Notes: generated from the letters alone by a model not told the origin. Positions 22,074 to 30,119 are shown, numbered from the stretch's first letter. The stretch is DNA of 64,000 nt from Variovorax sp. YR216 (GCF_900107745.1 NZ_FNRO01000001.1:124001-188000), one strand, 5' to 3'. Made by a program: numbers and translations.

Positions 22074-22733
22074 ATGCGACTCCTGCTGCTTGAAGACGAT
22101 GTGATGATCGGCGAGACCGTGCTCGACCTCCTGCGGGCCGAGCAGTACGCCGTCGACTGGGTCAAGGACGGCGACATGGCCGACAGCGCGCTGCGCTCCC
22201 AGCAGTACGACCTAGTGCTGCTCGATCTGGGTGTGCCGCGCCGCGACGGGCTCGACGTCCTGCGCGCGCTGCGGGCCCGCAAGCAGCGGATGCCGGTGCT
22301 GATCGCGACAGCGCGCGATTCGGTGCAGCAGCGCATCGAAGGCCTCGATGCCGGCGCGGATGACTACGTGCTGAAACCCTACGACCTCGACGAGCTCCTC
22401 GCTCGCATCCGTGCCCTGCTGCGCCGCGCATCCGGGCGCGCGGAGCCGGTCTACGAGCACATGGGCGTCACGGTCAATCCGACCACGCGCGAAGTTTCGG
22501 TGCGCGGGCAGCCGGTGACGCTGTCCGCGCGCGAATGGGCGGTGCTCGAGCCGTTGATCGCTCGACCAGGGATGGTGCTTTCCCGAGCGCAGCTCGAGGA
22601 AAAGCTCTACAGCTGGAAGGACGAAATCAGCAGCAATGCCGTGGAGGTCTACGTCCACGGATTGCGCAAGAAGCTGGGCGCGGACCTGATCCGCAACGTA
22701 CGCGGCGTCGGCTACATGGTCCCGAAGGAATGA
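22074..22733 (+). CDS. OmpR/PhoB-family response regulator (QseB/PmrA/TctD-like)
   Basis: The 219-residue product has a receiver domain with acidic pocket Glu7/Asp8/Asp9, phosphoacceptor Asp51 (LVLLDLGVPRRDG) and Lys101-type LKPYDLDEL. The C-terminal winged helix is of the OmpR/PhoB type (residues about 125-218). It overlaps the usual QseB/PmrA/TctD subfamily length. The kinase gene begins 7 bases after its stop. A PmrA-type direct repeat upstream of the degP-like gene makes that gene a plausible target. The ATG at 22074 was chosen because it begins the receiver domain exactly. Confidence 0.92.
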   Translation: MRLLLLEDDVMIGETVLDLLRAEQYAVDWVKDGDMADSALRSQQYDLVLLDLGVPRRDGLDVLRALRARKQRMPVLIATARDSVQQRIEGLDAGADDYVLKPYDLDELLARIRALLRRASGRAEPVYEHMGVTVNPTTREVSVRGQPVTLSAREWAVLEPLIARPGMVLSRAQLEEKLYSWKDEISSNAVEVYVHGLRKKLGADLIRNVRGVGYMVPKE

Positions 22734-22740
22734 CCGCCTG

Positions 22741-24063
22741 ATGAAATCATTGCGTGCGCGTCTGCTGTGGTTTCTCCTGGCCGCGATCGTGGTGGCTGCC
22801 GGCATTCAGGCGTTCGTGGCCTACCGCACCGTGCTGGAGGAAGCCGACGATATCTTCGACCACCACATGCAGCAGATGGCGCTGTCGCTGCGCGCGGGGC
22901 TGCCGCCGAGCGCGACGGTGGGCGGGCTCGGGAATCTCGGGGCGGGGGAGGAGAACTTCGAGTTCATCGTCCAGGTCTGGACCGCCGACGGCCTTCTGAT
23001 CTTCCAGTCTGCGTCGCACCCCGCGCTGCCGCAGCGTGCGGTGCTCGGCTTCTCGAACGTCCAGGCTCGCGGCACGACCTATCGCGTGTTTTCGATGCAG
23101 GCCGGACCGCTGGTGATCCAGGTCGCACAGGACATGGCGGCGCGTCGGCGGATGGCCGGCTCGCTCGCGCTGCGCACCGTGGGGCCGATCGCGCTGGCGG
23201 CGCCGCTGCTCATGCTGGTGGTCTGGTGGGTGGTCAGCTTTTCGCTCGCGCCGGTGGCACGGGTGCGGCGACAGGTGGCGGAGCGGCAGGCCGACGACCT
23301 CTCGCCGCTGAGCGAGACCGATCTTCCCGAGGAGGTCCGGCCGCTGGTCCATGAACTCAACCTGCTGTTCGCCCGCGTTCAGAAGGCCTTCGAAGCCCAG
23401 AAGCATTTCGTCGCCGATGCGGCGCACGAACTGCGTTCACCTCTCGCTGCCCTGAAGCTCCAGGTGCAGGGTCTGCAGCGTGCGACCGATGAATCCACCC
23501 GCGAGCTTGCGGTGGCTCGTCTCGCTGCGGGCATCGATCGCGCGACCCGGCTCGTCGAGCAGATGCTCGCGCTCGCGCGCCACGAAGCCAGTGCCGCTTC
23601 GGGCGCCGAGCGTGAAGAGGTCGGCTTGTCCGAGGTCGCGCGTCTGGCGATCTCCGACGCGATCGCGGGCGCACAGGCGCGGCACATCGACGTCGGTATC
23701 GTGCAGGCCGATCCGGTCAAGGTGGCGGGCCAGGCGGAGGCACTCCGAATGCTGCTTCGCAATCTGCTCGACAACGCCATCAAGTACACGCCGGAGGGCG
23801 GGCGGGTGGACGTGAACATCGCCGCGCTCCCGGACGGGGTGGAACTCAGCGTGGACGACAGCGGTCCAGGCATCGACGCCCTCGAGCGCGAGCGGGTGCT
23901 CGATCGCTTCTATCGGTCCGGCGAGCCGCAAGCGCCCGGCAGCGGGCTCGGACTGGCCATCGTGAAGTCGATCGCAGATCTGCACGGCGCGACCGTGAGG
24001 CTGGAGCGCTCGGAGTCGCTGGGCGGGCTTCGCGTGGTGGTGCGCTTTCGGGCTTCAGCCTGA
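22741..24063 (+). CDS. Two-component sensor histidine kinase (QseC/TctE-like)
   Basis: The 440-residue product has an N-terminal membrane helix (residues about 8-28), a periplasmic domain of about 125 residues, a second helix (about 150-172), a HAMP-like linker, the dimerisation/phosphoacceptor domain with His229 in DAAHELRSPLAALKLQ, and the ATPase domain (N box NLLDNAIKYT, G1 DDSGPG, G2 GSGLGLAI). It presumably phosphorylates the regulator encoded 7 bases upstream. The short periplasmic sensor gives no clue to the signal; QseC and PmrB relatives sense quinones, iron or cationic peptides. Confidence 0.92.
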   Translation: MKSLRARLLWFLLAAIVVAAGIQAFVAYRTVLEEADDIFDHHMQQMALSLRAGLPPSATVGGLGNLGAGEENFEFIVQVWTADGLLIFQSASHPALPQRAVLGFSNVQARGTTYRVFSMQAGPLVIQVAQDMAARRRMAGSLALRTVGPIALAAPLLMLVVWWVVSFSLAPVARVRRQVAERQADDLSPLSETDLPEEVRPLVHELNLLFARVQKAFEAQKHFVADAAHELRSPLAALKLQVQGLQRATDESTRELAVARLAAGIDRATRLVEQMLALARHEASAASGAEREEVGLSEVARLAISDAIAGAQARHIDVGIVQADPVKVAGQAEALRMLLRNLLDNAIKYTPEGGRVDVNIAALPDGVELSVDDSGPGIDALERERVLDRFYRSGEPQAPGSGLGLAIVKSIADLHGATVRLERSESLGGLRVVVRFRASA

Positions 24064-24097
24064 ACTGTTGTCGCGGTGTGTCGCGCATGCGCGCGTG

Positions 24098-24114
24098 TTT
24101 AAGTCGGGCTTAAG
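24098..24114 (+). promoter_or_regulatory. PmrA/QseB-type direct repeat upstream of the degP-like gene
   Basis: TTTAAG (24098-24103) and CTTAAG (24109-24114) are separated by exactly five bases, matching the known PmrA/QseB box (hexamer TTTAAG/CTTAAG, N5, repeat). It lies 54-71 bases before the protease start and about 30 bases upstream of a TCTAAA (24144-24149) that could be the -10. The adjacent response regulator is of the right subfamily. Confidence 0.6.
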
Positions 24115-24168
24115 CGGGAGCCACGACATTCCTTTCGTCGATTTCTAAAACCCTCGAAAGGATCTCAA

Positions 24169-25650
24169 ATGAAGAAAAGCCTGACTTCGCCCCGCGCGCT
24201 CGTCCTTTCGCTGGCGGCCGCCGGCGTGATCGGCGCGGCCGCCACCGGCGCGTACACCAGCGCGAACGCAGTCGCGTCCGCCCAGCCCGCTGCAGCCACG
24301 GCCGCGGCATCCGCGCCGCTGGTTTCCATGCCCGATTTCTCCACCGTCACGGCGCAGACCGGGCCGGCGGTGGTCAACATCAGCGTGGTCGGGACGACCA
24401 AGACCGCAGAAGGACCGCAGGGGATCCCGGGCATGGACCCGGATGATCCGATGTACGACTTCTTCCGTCGCTTCCAGGGCCAGGGCATGCCGCGTGGCAA
24501 GCAACAGCAGCAGCGCGAAGTGCCTGTGCGCGGCCAGGGCTCCGGCTTCATCGTGAGCCCGGACGGCATCATCCTGACCAATGCACACGTCGTGAAGGAT
24601 GCGACGGAGGTGACCGTCAAGCTGACCGACCGCCGCGAGTTCCGCGCGAAGGTGCTGGGCTCCGATCCGAAGACCGACGTGGCGGTCATCAAGATCGATG
24701 CGAAGAACCTGCCGACGCTTTCCATGGGCAAGACCAAGGATCTGAAGGTCGGCGAATGGGTGCTCGCGATCGGTTCGCCTTTCGGCTTCGAGAACACAGT
24801 GACCGCCGGCGTCGTCAGCGCCAAGGGCCGCACGCTGCCGGACGACAGCTACGTGCCGTTCATCCAGACCGACGTGGCGGTGAACCCCGGCAACTCCGGC
24901 GGTCCGCTGATCAACACGCGCGGCGAGGTCGTTGGCATCAATTCGCAGATCTACAGCCGCAGCGGTGGCTACCAGGGCGTCTCGTTCGCGATTCCGATCG
25001 ACGTCGCGATCCAGATCAAGGACCAGATCGTCGCCACTGGCAAGGCGAGCCATGCGCGTCTTGGCGTTGCGGTGCAGGAGGTCAATCAGACCTTCGCCGA
25101 CTCGTTCAAGCTGGACAAGCCTGAAGGCGCCCTGGTGTCGAACGTGGAGAAGGGCAGTCCCGCGGACCAGGCCGGCCTGCGCTCGGGCGACGTGATCCGC
25201 AAGGTCGACGGCGATCCGATCGTGGCTTCGGGCGATCTTCCTGCGCTGATCGGGCAGAAGAAGCCGGGCAGCAAGGTCACGCTGGAAGTGTGGCGCCAGG
25301 GATCGCGTGAGGAACTCACGGCGAAGCTGGGCGATGCAGCCGAGAAGACCGCCACGGTCGCCAAGAACGAAGACGGCGCGTCCCAGGGCAAGCTCGGTCT
25401 TGCGCTGCGTCCGCTCCAGCCCGACGAGCAGCGCGAGGCGGCGGTCGACGGTGGCCTGCTGATCGTGAATGTCGGAGGCCCGGCCGCCATGGCAGGCGTC
25501 CAGACCGGCGACGTGCTGCTGGCAATCAATGGCACGCCTGCGAAGAACATCGAGCAGGTTCGCGAAGTGGTGGCGAAGTCCGACAAGTCGGTGGCTTTGC
25601 TCATCCAGCGCGACGGCGACAAGATCTTCGTGCCGGTCCGCCTGGGCTGA
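24169..25650 (+). CDS. degP: DegP/MucD-type periplasmic serine protease (Do family)
   Basis: The 493-residue product has a signal peptide (hydrophobic core residues about 10-30), then a trypsin-like protease domain with catalytic triad His140 (NAHVV), Asp170 (KTDVAVIK) and Ser243 (NPGNSGGPL). Two PDZ domains follow (about residues 285-375 and 400-490). It degrades or chaperones misfolded envelope proteins. An unusually Gln/Pro-rich loop with a PRGKQQQQ stretch lies before the catalytic His. It follows a two-component system by 105 bases, with a PmrA-type box between, suggesting regulation by that system. DegQ/MucD are equally valid names. Confidence 0.92.
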   Translation: MKKSLTSPRALVLSLAAAGVIGAAATGAYTSANAVASAQPAAATAAASAPLVSMPDFSTVTAQTGPAVVNISVVGTTKTAEGPQGIPGMDPDDPMYDFFRRFQGQGMPRGKQQQQREVPVRGQGSGFIVSPDGIILTNAHVVKDATEVTVKLTDRREFRAKVLGSDPKTDVAVIKIDAKNLPTLSMGKTKDLKVGEWVLAIGSPFGFENTVTAGVVSAKGRTLPDDSYVPFIQTDVAVNPGNSGGPLINTRGEVVGINSQIYSRSGGYQGVSFAIPIDVAIQIKDQIVATGKASHARLGVAVQEVNQTFADSFKLDKPEGALVSNVEKGSPADQAGLRSGDVIRKVDGDPIVASGDLPALIGQKKPGSKVTLEVWRQGSREELTAKLGDAAEKTATVAKNEDGASQGKLGLALRPLQPDEQREAAVDGGLLIVNVGGPAAMAGVQTGDVLLAINGTPAKNIEQVREVVAKSDKSVALLIQRDGDKIFVPVRLG

Positions 25651-25657
25651 TCGCAGC

Positions 25658-25704
25658 GGTTCGCGAGCCGGAGTCCTTTGAGACTTTGTTCCGGTTCGCG
25701 GACC
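25658..25704 (+). other. Long hairpin downstream of the protease gene
   Basis: Bases 25658-25672 pair with 25690-25704 over 15 positions, including two G-U pairs, around a 17-base loop. There is no following T-run, so it could be a mRNA 3' stabiliser or an imperfect terminator. Confidence 0.45.
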
Positions 25705-25792
25705 CGCATGCGGTCCGATGTGCAAAAGTGCCTTGGTCGAAGTTTCTTGCAGCTGTAACAATTCGTGAAGCAACTGAATAAGAGATTTCCCT

Positions 25793-26119
25793 ATGGCACT
25801 TCGCGATATTGCTCTGACCGTTCTCGAACTGGAGCCCAATGAGTTTCATTGGGTCCTGATGGAGCCGGTGCAGGCCGAATCCGAGGAGTGCCTGGGCTAT
25901 CGCCCCATCGACTCCTCGACCCAAGGGCTGCCTGACTACTCGGAAGCGCTGATTCAGGGTGCGTCGGCCCTTCGTGTCCTTCAAGGGCTCGCGCCGTTCG
26001 GTAAACCGGTCAACGCAGTTGGCTTCGGAGAAGCCGGCGGATCGGCGGAAGATTCGATGTCCTTGCCTGAGGGCCCCGATTCCTGCATGTTCTCCACCAC
26101 CGATCACCCAGCGCTGTAA
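25793..26119 (+). CDS. Hypothetical protein, 108 residues
   Basis: I do not recognise this protein. It is acidic, has no signal peptide or membrane helix, and contains ELEPNEFHWVLMEPV near the start and two proline-containing loops near the end. Coding potential is supported by a candidate promoter upstream (TTGGTC at 25733-25738, 17 bases, TAACAA at 25756-25761) and a purine-rich AATAAGAG before the ATG at 25793. The 142-base spacer from the protease gene argues for independent transcription. Confidence 0.5.
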   Translation: MALRDIALTVLELEPNEFHWVLMEPVQAESEECLGYRPIDSSTQGLPDYSEALIQGASALRVLQGLAPFGKPVNAVGFGEAGGSAEDSMSLPEGPDSCMFSTTDHPAL

Positions 26120-26463
26120 TTCCGGAACTCGGGTTCTAGCGAATGCCGATGCCGAAATCGATCGCCGACACCGCGATCACCTTTGCGGCGCGCGACCGGA
26201 TGGTTTCCCTTTGCGAAACGCCGCGCAGAACCATCAAAGGCTGCGCGGTCCGACTGCATTCGGCCTCTCGCGACCGATGCACGAACGGCGACGAAAACGC
26301 GATCCGAAATCGGGTTGCCAGCATGGCGATCTGTTGCATGCGTCGAAATTACGCGAGGCCGTCCTTGTCGGGAATCTCTCTAATGGGGCACTGATCCGCC
26401 AGGCGGCATACTCCGGAAGGTCGGAGGATTGGTGAGGCAAGCACCAGCGAAAAGGACTGAAAA
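26120..26463. other. 344-base gap with no confident gene
   Basis: Nothing recognisable is encoded here. The best frame is on the minus strand, 26136-26339 (67 codons, start ATG at 26339). About three quarters of its codons end in G or C, which is coding-like, but there is no ribosome-binding site, no recognised domain, and an in-frame stop sits nine bases upstream. The FHA gene start is preceded by AAAAGGAC. Confidence 0.4.
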
Positions 26464-26850
26464 ATGCCCAGACTCATCGTGCTGCAGAAAAATGGTTCGG
26501 CGAGGCAGGTCACCGTCACGACCACGCCATTCGTGATTGGTCGGTCGGATGCAAGCGACCTCGTGCTCGACAACCAACTGGTCAGCCGGTCGCACGCAGT
26601 GTTCGAGATGGTCGGCACCACGATGACGATCCGCGATCTGCACAGCCACAACGGAACCTACGTCAATGGCGAGCGTCGGGAATCGGTCGCCTTGAACAAC
26701 GGCGATGAAATCAAGATCGGCAGCTACCAGATCCGATTTCTCGGAAACAGCGGGCCCGTCGGCGAGGCGCAGGCGCTTCGACTGGTGACCATTCCCGGCA
26801 GGCTGGACGAAATCGACCTCATCAAACTCGGCGTCAAGCCCGAGTCTTGA
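26464..26850 (+). CDS. FHA domain protein
   Basis: The 128-residue product is a single forkhead-associated domain. It has the phosphothreonine-binding motifs FVIGRSDASDLVLDN, VSRSHAVFE and HSHNGTYVNGERR in order (residues about 23-70), and a tail of about 30 residues with no recognised motif. FHA domains bind phosphothreonine peptides in kinase signalling and type VI secretion. No Ser/Thr kinase or secretion gene lies nearby, so its partner is elsewhere. Start and length are clear, with AAAAGGAC before the ATG. Confidence 0.9.
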   Translation: MPRLIVLQKNGSARQVTVTTTPFVIGRSDASDLVLDNQLVSRSHAVFEMVGTTMTIRDLHSHNGTYVNGERRESVALNNGDEIKIGSYQIRFLGNSGPVGEAQALRLVTIPGRLDEIDLIKLGVKPES

Positions 26851-26925
26851 AACGCCGGCGCCGGCTTCGAGGCGCAGTGTGATACTTTTGGTGGGCGAAT
26901 TTCGCGCTGAAGCCAAAGGGGGCAC

Positions 26926-27906
26926 ATGCGACAGAAGCGTAATGACACCGGCGAGCTGAGCTTTCACCTCTTGAAGTGCCTGGTCGCACTGGTCGACCAT
27001 TCGCATGTTTCACGCGCTGCCGATGCGTTGTTGATCAGTCAACCTGCGATGAGTCGCGCGATGAGCCAATTGCGTGCGGTCACGAACGACCCCATCCTCG
27101 TCAAAGGCGGCAGCGGCCTCATTCCCACCGCCAAGGCCGTCCAGCTACGTGAATTTGCCGATCGAATCCTCCAGGAAATGAACCGGCTGCTTGGCAATGC
27201 TGTGGCTTTCGATCCCAGCGTGACGCGACATGAATTCCGAATGGTCGTCTCGGACTACATGGAATTCATCTTCATGGAGCGCCTGCTGCGGCACCTCGGC
27301 ACCGCATTTCCGGGGATCGGCGTCTCGGTCCGACATCCGGTTCATCCATCCCAGTTCACCAAGGTGCTCGAAACCGGTGAGGTGGATTTCGCGGTCGGCA
27401 TACTGCCGTCGACGCTTCACGATCTTCGTCATCGCCCATTGTTCAAGGACAGGATCGTCTGCGCGGCCAGGGCGGGGCACCGAGCGGCCGGCAAGAAGCT
27501 CAGCATCGAGGAGTTCTCGGCGCTCGAGCACCTTGTCATCAAGCCCAATGTTGCAAACGCCTTCGGTGAGATCGTGGACATGGCGCTCGAAAAACACGAC
27601 GTCAGTCGCAACAGGCGCTATGTCACACCGAACTATCTGACGGCGCCCCAACTTGTCGGAAATTCCGACATGGTGGCGCTCCTTCCCGAACTGCTGTTGA
27701 CGCGCTTTCGTTCTCATATCGATCTGGTCGAAATTCATATGCCGATCGAAGTACCGCCCTTTGATATCTATCTGTCATGGCACGACCGGACGCATCGCCA
27801 TGCCGCGCATATGTGGTTTCGTGAGCAAGTCATGAAAAGTCTCGATCCCGAAAGAGTGCCGTCGCTCGCAAGCGCCGAGAAGCAAGAAAATTCGGTACGC
27901 GCATAG
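26926..27906 (+). CDS. LysR-type transcriptional regulator (NodD/NahR-like ligand domain)
   Basis: The 326-residue product has an N-terminal winged HTH (VSRAADALLISQPAMSRAMSQL, residues about 28-50) and a periplasmic-binding-protein-like effector domain from about residue 95 (HEFRMVVSDYMEFIFMERLL). The domain resembles the NodD/NahR/LinR subgroup, which respond to aromatic or flavonoid-like inducers. No divergently transcribed target is adjacent; the upstream neighbour is the co-directional FHA gene. The base composition is slightly lower in GC than in the flanking core genes, which may hint at acquisition. Confidence 0.9.
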   Translation: MRQKRNDTGELSFHLLKCLVALVDHSHVSRAADALLISQPAMSRAMSQLRAVTNDPILVKGGSGLIPTAKAVQLREFADRILQEMNRLLGNAVAFDPSVTRHEFRMVVSDYMEFIFMERLLRHLGTAFPGIGVSVRHPVHPSQFTKVLETGEVDFAVGILPSTLHDLRHRPLFKDRIVCAARAGHRAAGKKLSIEEFSALEHLVIKPNVANAFGEIVDMALEKHDVSRNRRYVTPNYLTAPQLVGNSDMVALLPELLLTRFRSHIDLVEIHMPIEVPPFDIYLSWHDRTHRHAAHMWFREQVMKSLDPERVPSLASAEKQENSVRA

Positions 27907-28201
27907 CGATCATTCTCTGTCGGCATGGACAACTGGCGGGCGACTCTCAATACTCAGCTAGCGCCGCAGCGGGGCGGCGAGTCAGAGAAAGAAACATGCA
28001 GTTGGATTTCCGGGTGGGTACCGAACAGAAATCGAGCTGCGCGCGTGGCATCTCCAAGTCAGCCACTGAGGGCAGCTACTGTCACCCAGCGCCGGGGCGC
28101 TGGTTGCACATCGATTCACTGTTTGCGTACTCGCTGAAATCGGGTGTATGTCGTATCCGAGCCTTGACGGACTCGCGGATACACGATTCAGAGAGGTCTT
28201 C
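27907..28201. other. 295-base gap before the alpha-CTD-like gene
   Basis: I see no gene here. Frames on both strands are short and lack ribosome-binding sites. TTGCAC near 28105 and TTGACG near 28171 are possible -35 elements but have no matching -10 at the right distance. GAGAGG at 28190-28195 is the ribosome-binding site of the downstream gene and decides its start at 28202 rather than the in-frame ATG at 28148. Confidence 0.4.
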
Positions 28202-29194
28202 ATGTCAAACCGAACCATCCGATCCGTTGAAGATCTGGCGCAATTGCCGGACGGAGAATTGCTGGCGTGCCTTGGTGCATTGCGCGCCGCCATTGTCGAA
28301 GCGAAACGTCAGCATGCCGTCGCGCTGCGAGAGCACCTGATTCCTGTCGATTCACCATTCGCCTTCCACACGTTCAACTGGCGACCCAAGGGGCCGCAAA
28401 GGCTCGATACACCGGTTCAGTTGAAGCCGGACACTCCGATCGATGAGATTTCTGTTCGCGCGAGTGCGCGCGAAGCATTGAGAGAACTGAGCATTTTCTG
28501 CATCGAAGACCTCTCCGCGATCAGCGAGCAGGAGCTTTTGCAGGAAGAGGCCATCGGCGCCAAGACAGTGGGGCGTCTGAGGGAGATCCTGGCGCGAGTC
28601 GGGCTGGATTTCCTTCCGAACCCGAACACGGAAGAGCGCGCGCGCGAGCAGAGCAAGGCGGTGCTCGCGCTTCCCTACGAGGCGCGTGCGCTCGCATTGC
28701 GCAATCTTGAAGATTCGGCGCCGGTGTCGGCGTTGGGCCTCCGATCATCGACCTTGAGCCGCGCCTTGGCGAATGGTCATGACATGGTTGGCGACCTGCG
28801 CCGCCTTCCGCTGCTTGTGCTGTGCGAGAACTACGGCAAGCGCGAGGCGCGCGAGATCTACGATCTGCTGATGCTGACGGACCGCCCATTTGCCGGTTCG
28901 GCGGCGCCGATCGAGCTGTGGCGACATGGCCTCGCCTCGACGAAGGAACTGTCGATTCCAACGGCACCGGAAACGCCGATCGGGGAATTGCGCCCCTGGC
29001 TCGGCACGTCCGTCGACTCACTGGGGGCTTGCGGAATCCATACCCTCGGTGCCTTGCGTGTTGCGGCCTCCCGCGGCGACGTCGCGTCATTCAGGGGAAT
29101 CGGCCGAGTCACTGCTGAGCGCGTGGTTGGCTTCCTCGGCGCGTATGTCACGCCGCAGCCCTATCGCCGTGGAGTGTCGGCTGCGGCAGGCTGA
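28202..29194 (+). CDS. Protein with three RNA polymerase alpha-CTD-like domains
   Basis: The 330-residue product has no RNA polymerase alpha N-terminal domain. An N-terminal helical part (residues about 8-45, SVEDLAQLPDGELLACLGAL) is followed by three segments that each resemble the alpha C-terminal domain fold. Segment one is about residues 79-137 (TPIDEISVRASAREAL ... IGAKTVGRLREILARVGLDF), two is about 174-228, and three about 259-316 (TPIGELRPWLGTS ... FRGIGRVTAERVVGFLGAY). Segment one keeps the G-x-K-T/S of the minor-groove-contacting helix-hairpin-helix (GAKT against GKKS in E. coli), but the DNA-contacting Arg265 equivalent does not align cleanly. The start at 28202 follows GAGAGG. It could bind DNA, RNA polymerase or regulators; the function is not known. 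Confidence 0.75.
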   Translation: MSNRTIRSVEDLAQLPDGELLACLGALRAAIVEAKRQHAVALREHLIPVDSPFAFHTFNWRPKGPQRLDTPVQLKPDTPIDEISVRASAREALRELSIFCIEDLSAISEQELLQEEAIGAKTVGRLREILARVGLDFLPNPNTEERAREQSKAVLALPYEARALALRNLEDSAPVSALGLRSSTLSRALANGHDMVGDLRRLPLLVLCENYGKREAREIYDLLMLTDRPFAGSAAPIELWRHGLASTKELSIPTAPETPIGELRPWLGTSVDSLGACGIHTLGALRVAASRGDVASFRGIGRVTAERVVGFLGAYVTPQPYRRGVSAAAG

Positions 29195-29256
29195 CTCCCT
29201 TCCCTCGATGCAGGGACTTGGTGCAACATGTCGCATCCAATGACCCGAACCAATCC

Positions 29257-29601
29257 ATGAAACTGCACCTGTGTCTTGCTTCCCTGTCGATAGGCCTGCT
29301 TGTCTCGACGCAGGCGAACGCTCAGTCGGAACCTTCGAAAAAGACGGAGGCCGATTGCTATGCCCAACAGGCCGCCCTCGAGAAAGACATGAGGGACGCG
29401 CGTTCGCGAGGACAGATGCTGCGGCGCCGGCAACTGCAGGAGTCGCTGAACGCGCTGCGCGCGCGCTGCGATGAAATCGCGTCCAAGGAGACGCACGAAG
29501 CCCGCGTGATGCGTCAGAAGAACGTAGTCATGCAGTTGAGACTCGATCTCGCTGGCGCGGAAGACGAGTTGCGGCGGCTCGTCTCCGAGAAGAAGAAATA
29601 G
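29257..29601 (+). CDS. DUF1090-like exported coiled-coil protein
   Basis: The 114-residue product has a signal peptide (MKLHLCLASLSIGLLVSTQA, cleavage near NAQS) and then a charged helical region with two cysteines 33 residues apart (CYAQQAALEKDMRDAR ... LRARCDEIA). The spacing and sequence match DUF1090 (YqjC-type) periplasmic proteins, whose function is unknown. I start at the ATG at 29257, which begins the signal peptide; a GTG at 29218 in frame would add 13 polar residues in front and destroy it. Confidence 0.75.
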   Translation: MKLHLCLASLSIGLLVSTQANAQSEPSKKTEADCYAQQAALEKDMRDARSRGQMLRRRQLQESLNALRARCDEIASKETHEARVMRQKNVVMQLRLDLAGAEDELRRLVSEKKK

Positions 29602-29629
29602 AGCGCGAGACGGCAGTCGCTGCCCGCGG

Positions 29630-29812
29630 TCATTCCTTGGAGGTCAGCCGATCACGTACCGCGGTGACGTGATCGCCGACGTGGCTGATGGCGTCGTGCA
29701 ATTGCGCCTCGGTGCAGCGGAGTTCCTGGCACCAGTACTGCAACTCGACAGGATCCAGCGTATTGATCCGTCCAGGATCCAGAGGCTTGAAGTGGCTCAT
29801 ATCGACAGACAT
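29630..29812 (-). CDS. DUF3606 domain protein, 60 residues
   Basis: The small product reads DPGRINTLDPVELQYWCQEL then CTEAQLHDAISHVGDHVTAVRD, a clean match to the DUF3606 pattern (DPxRI, YW, EL..AV..VG..V..V). Members are small, soluble and of unknown function, often plasmid- or stress-associated. The ATG at 29812 has a GGAG seven bases upstream; the in-frame extension to 29893 is not needed and would read through the predicted promoter. A promoter is visible at 29843-29871. Confidence 0.85.
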   Translation of the reverse strand: MSVDMSHFKPLDPGRINTLDPVELQYWCQELRCTEAQLHDAISHVGDHVTAVRDRLTSKE

Positions 29813-29842
29813 GTCTGCTCCTTCACGATTCCACAAGCACCT

Positions 29843-29871
29843 CTTATAGGAGGTGAGCGCTGCGACATCAA
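29843..29871 (-). promoter_or_regulatory. Predicted promoter of the DUF3606 gene, overlapping an inverted repeat
   Basis: On the minus strand TTGATG (29871-29866) and TATAAG (29848-29843) are separated by 17 bases. The -10 lies in the middle of CACCTC/GAGGTG inverted arms (29838-29855), so a bound repressor or a hairpin at the transcript start is possible. Confidence 0.55.
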
Positions 29872-29913
29872 GCTCCGATGCATTGAGATGCATTGACGCA
29901 AAGAAAAGACACC

Positions 29914-29955
29914 CAAAAAAGAAAATGCCCCGCTATCTTTTGGATAGCGGGGCAT
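29914..29955 (-). terminator. Intrinsic terminator of the tRNA-Asn transcript
   Basis: A perfect 13-bp stem (29925-29937 with 29943-29955) has a five-base loop. On the minus strand it is followed by TTTTCTTTTTT, a strong terminator located 23 bases after the tRNA 3' end. Confidence 0.92.
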
Positions 29956-29978
29956 TCCAGAGGCCTTGCGGCTTGTAG

Positions 29979-30054
29979 TGGCTCCTCGACCTGGGCTCGA
30001 ACCAGGGACCTACGGATTAACAGTCCGGCGCTCTACCGACTGAGCTATCGAGGA
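29979..30054 (-). tRNA. tRNA-Asn (anticodon GUU)
   Basis: The minus strand folds into a 76-base cloverleaf with encoded CCA. The acceptor TCCTCGA (30054-30048) pairs with TCGAGGA (29989-29983). The D arm contains AGCTCAGTCGGTAGAGC, the anticodon loop ACTGTTAATC has GTT, and the T loop has GGTTCGAGCCC. The discriminator is G. A TATAAT lies upstream and a terminator downstream. Confidence 0.97.
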
Positions 30055-30065
30055 ACAAGACTTAG

Positions 30066-30071
30066 ATTATA
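30066..30071 (-). promoter_or_regulatory. -10 element of tRNA-Asn
   Basis: On the minus strand a perfect TATAAT lies 12 bases before the tRNA 5' end. The bases 17 further upstream are CCGGGA, a poor -35. Confidence 0.6.
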
Positions 30072-30119
30072 GCGTCTTTTTTTTGCCCTCCCGGATGCGC
30101 GAAAAAATCTTTGAAATTT

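Noticed and set aside
26136..26339. 67-codon minus-strand frame with coding-like third-position composition
   Set aside because: No ribosome-binding site, no recognised family and an in-frame stop nine bases upstream; kept only as a note.
30072..30119. A/T-rich stretch after thiE as a terminator
   Set aside because: Only a loose AAAAAT/ATTTTT pairing is visible; the true end of the tRNA transcript is the 29914-29955 hairpin.
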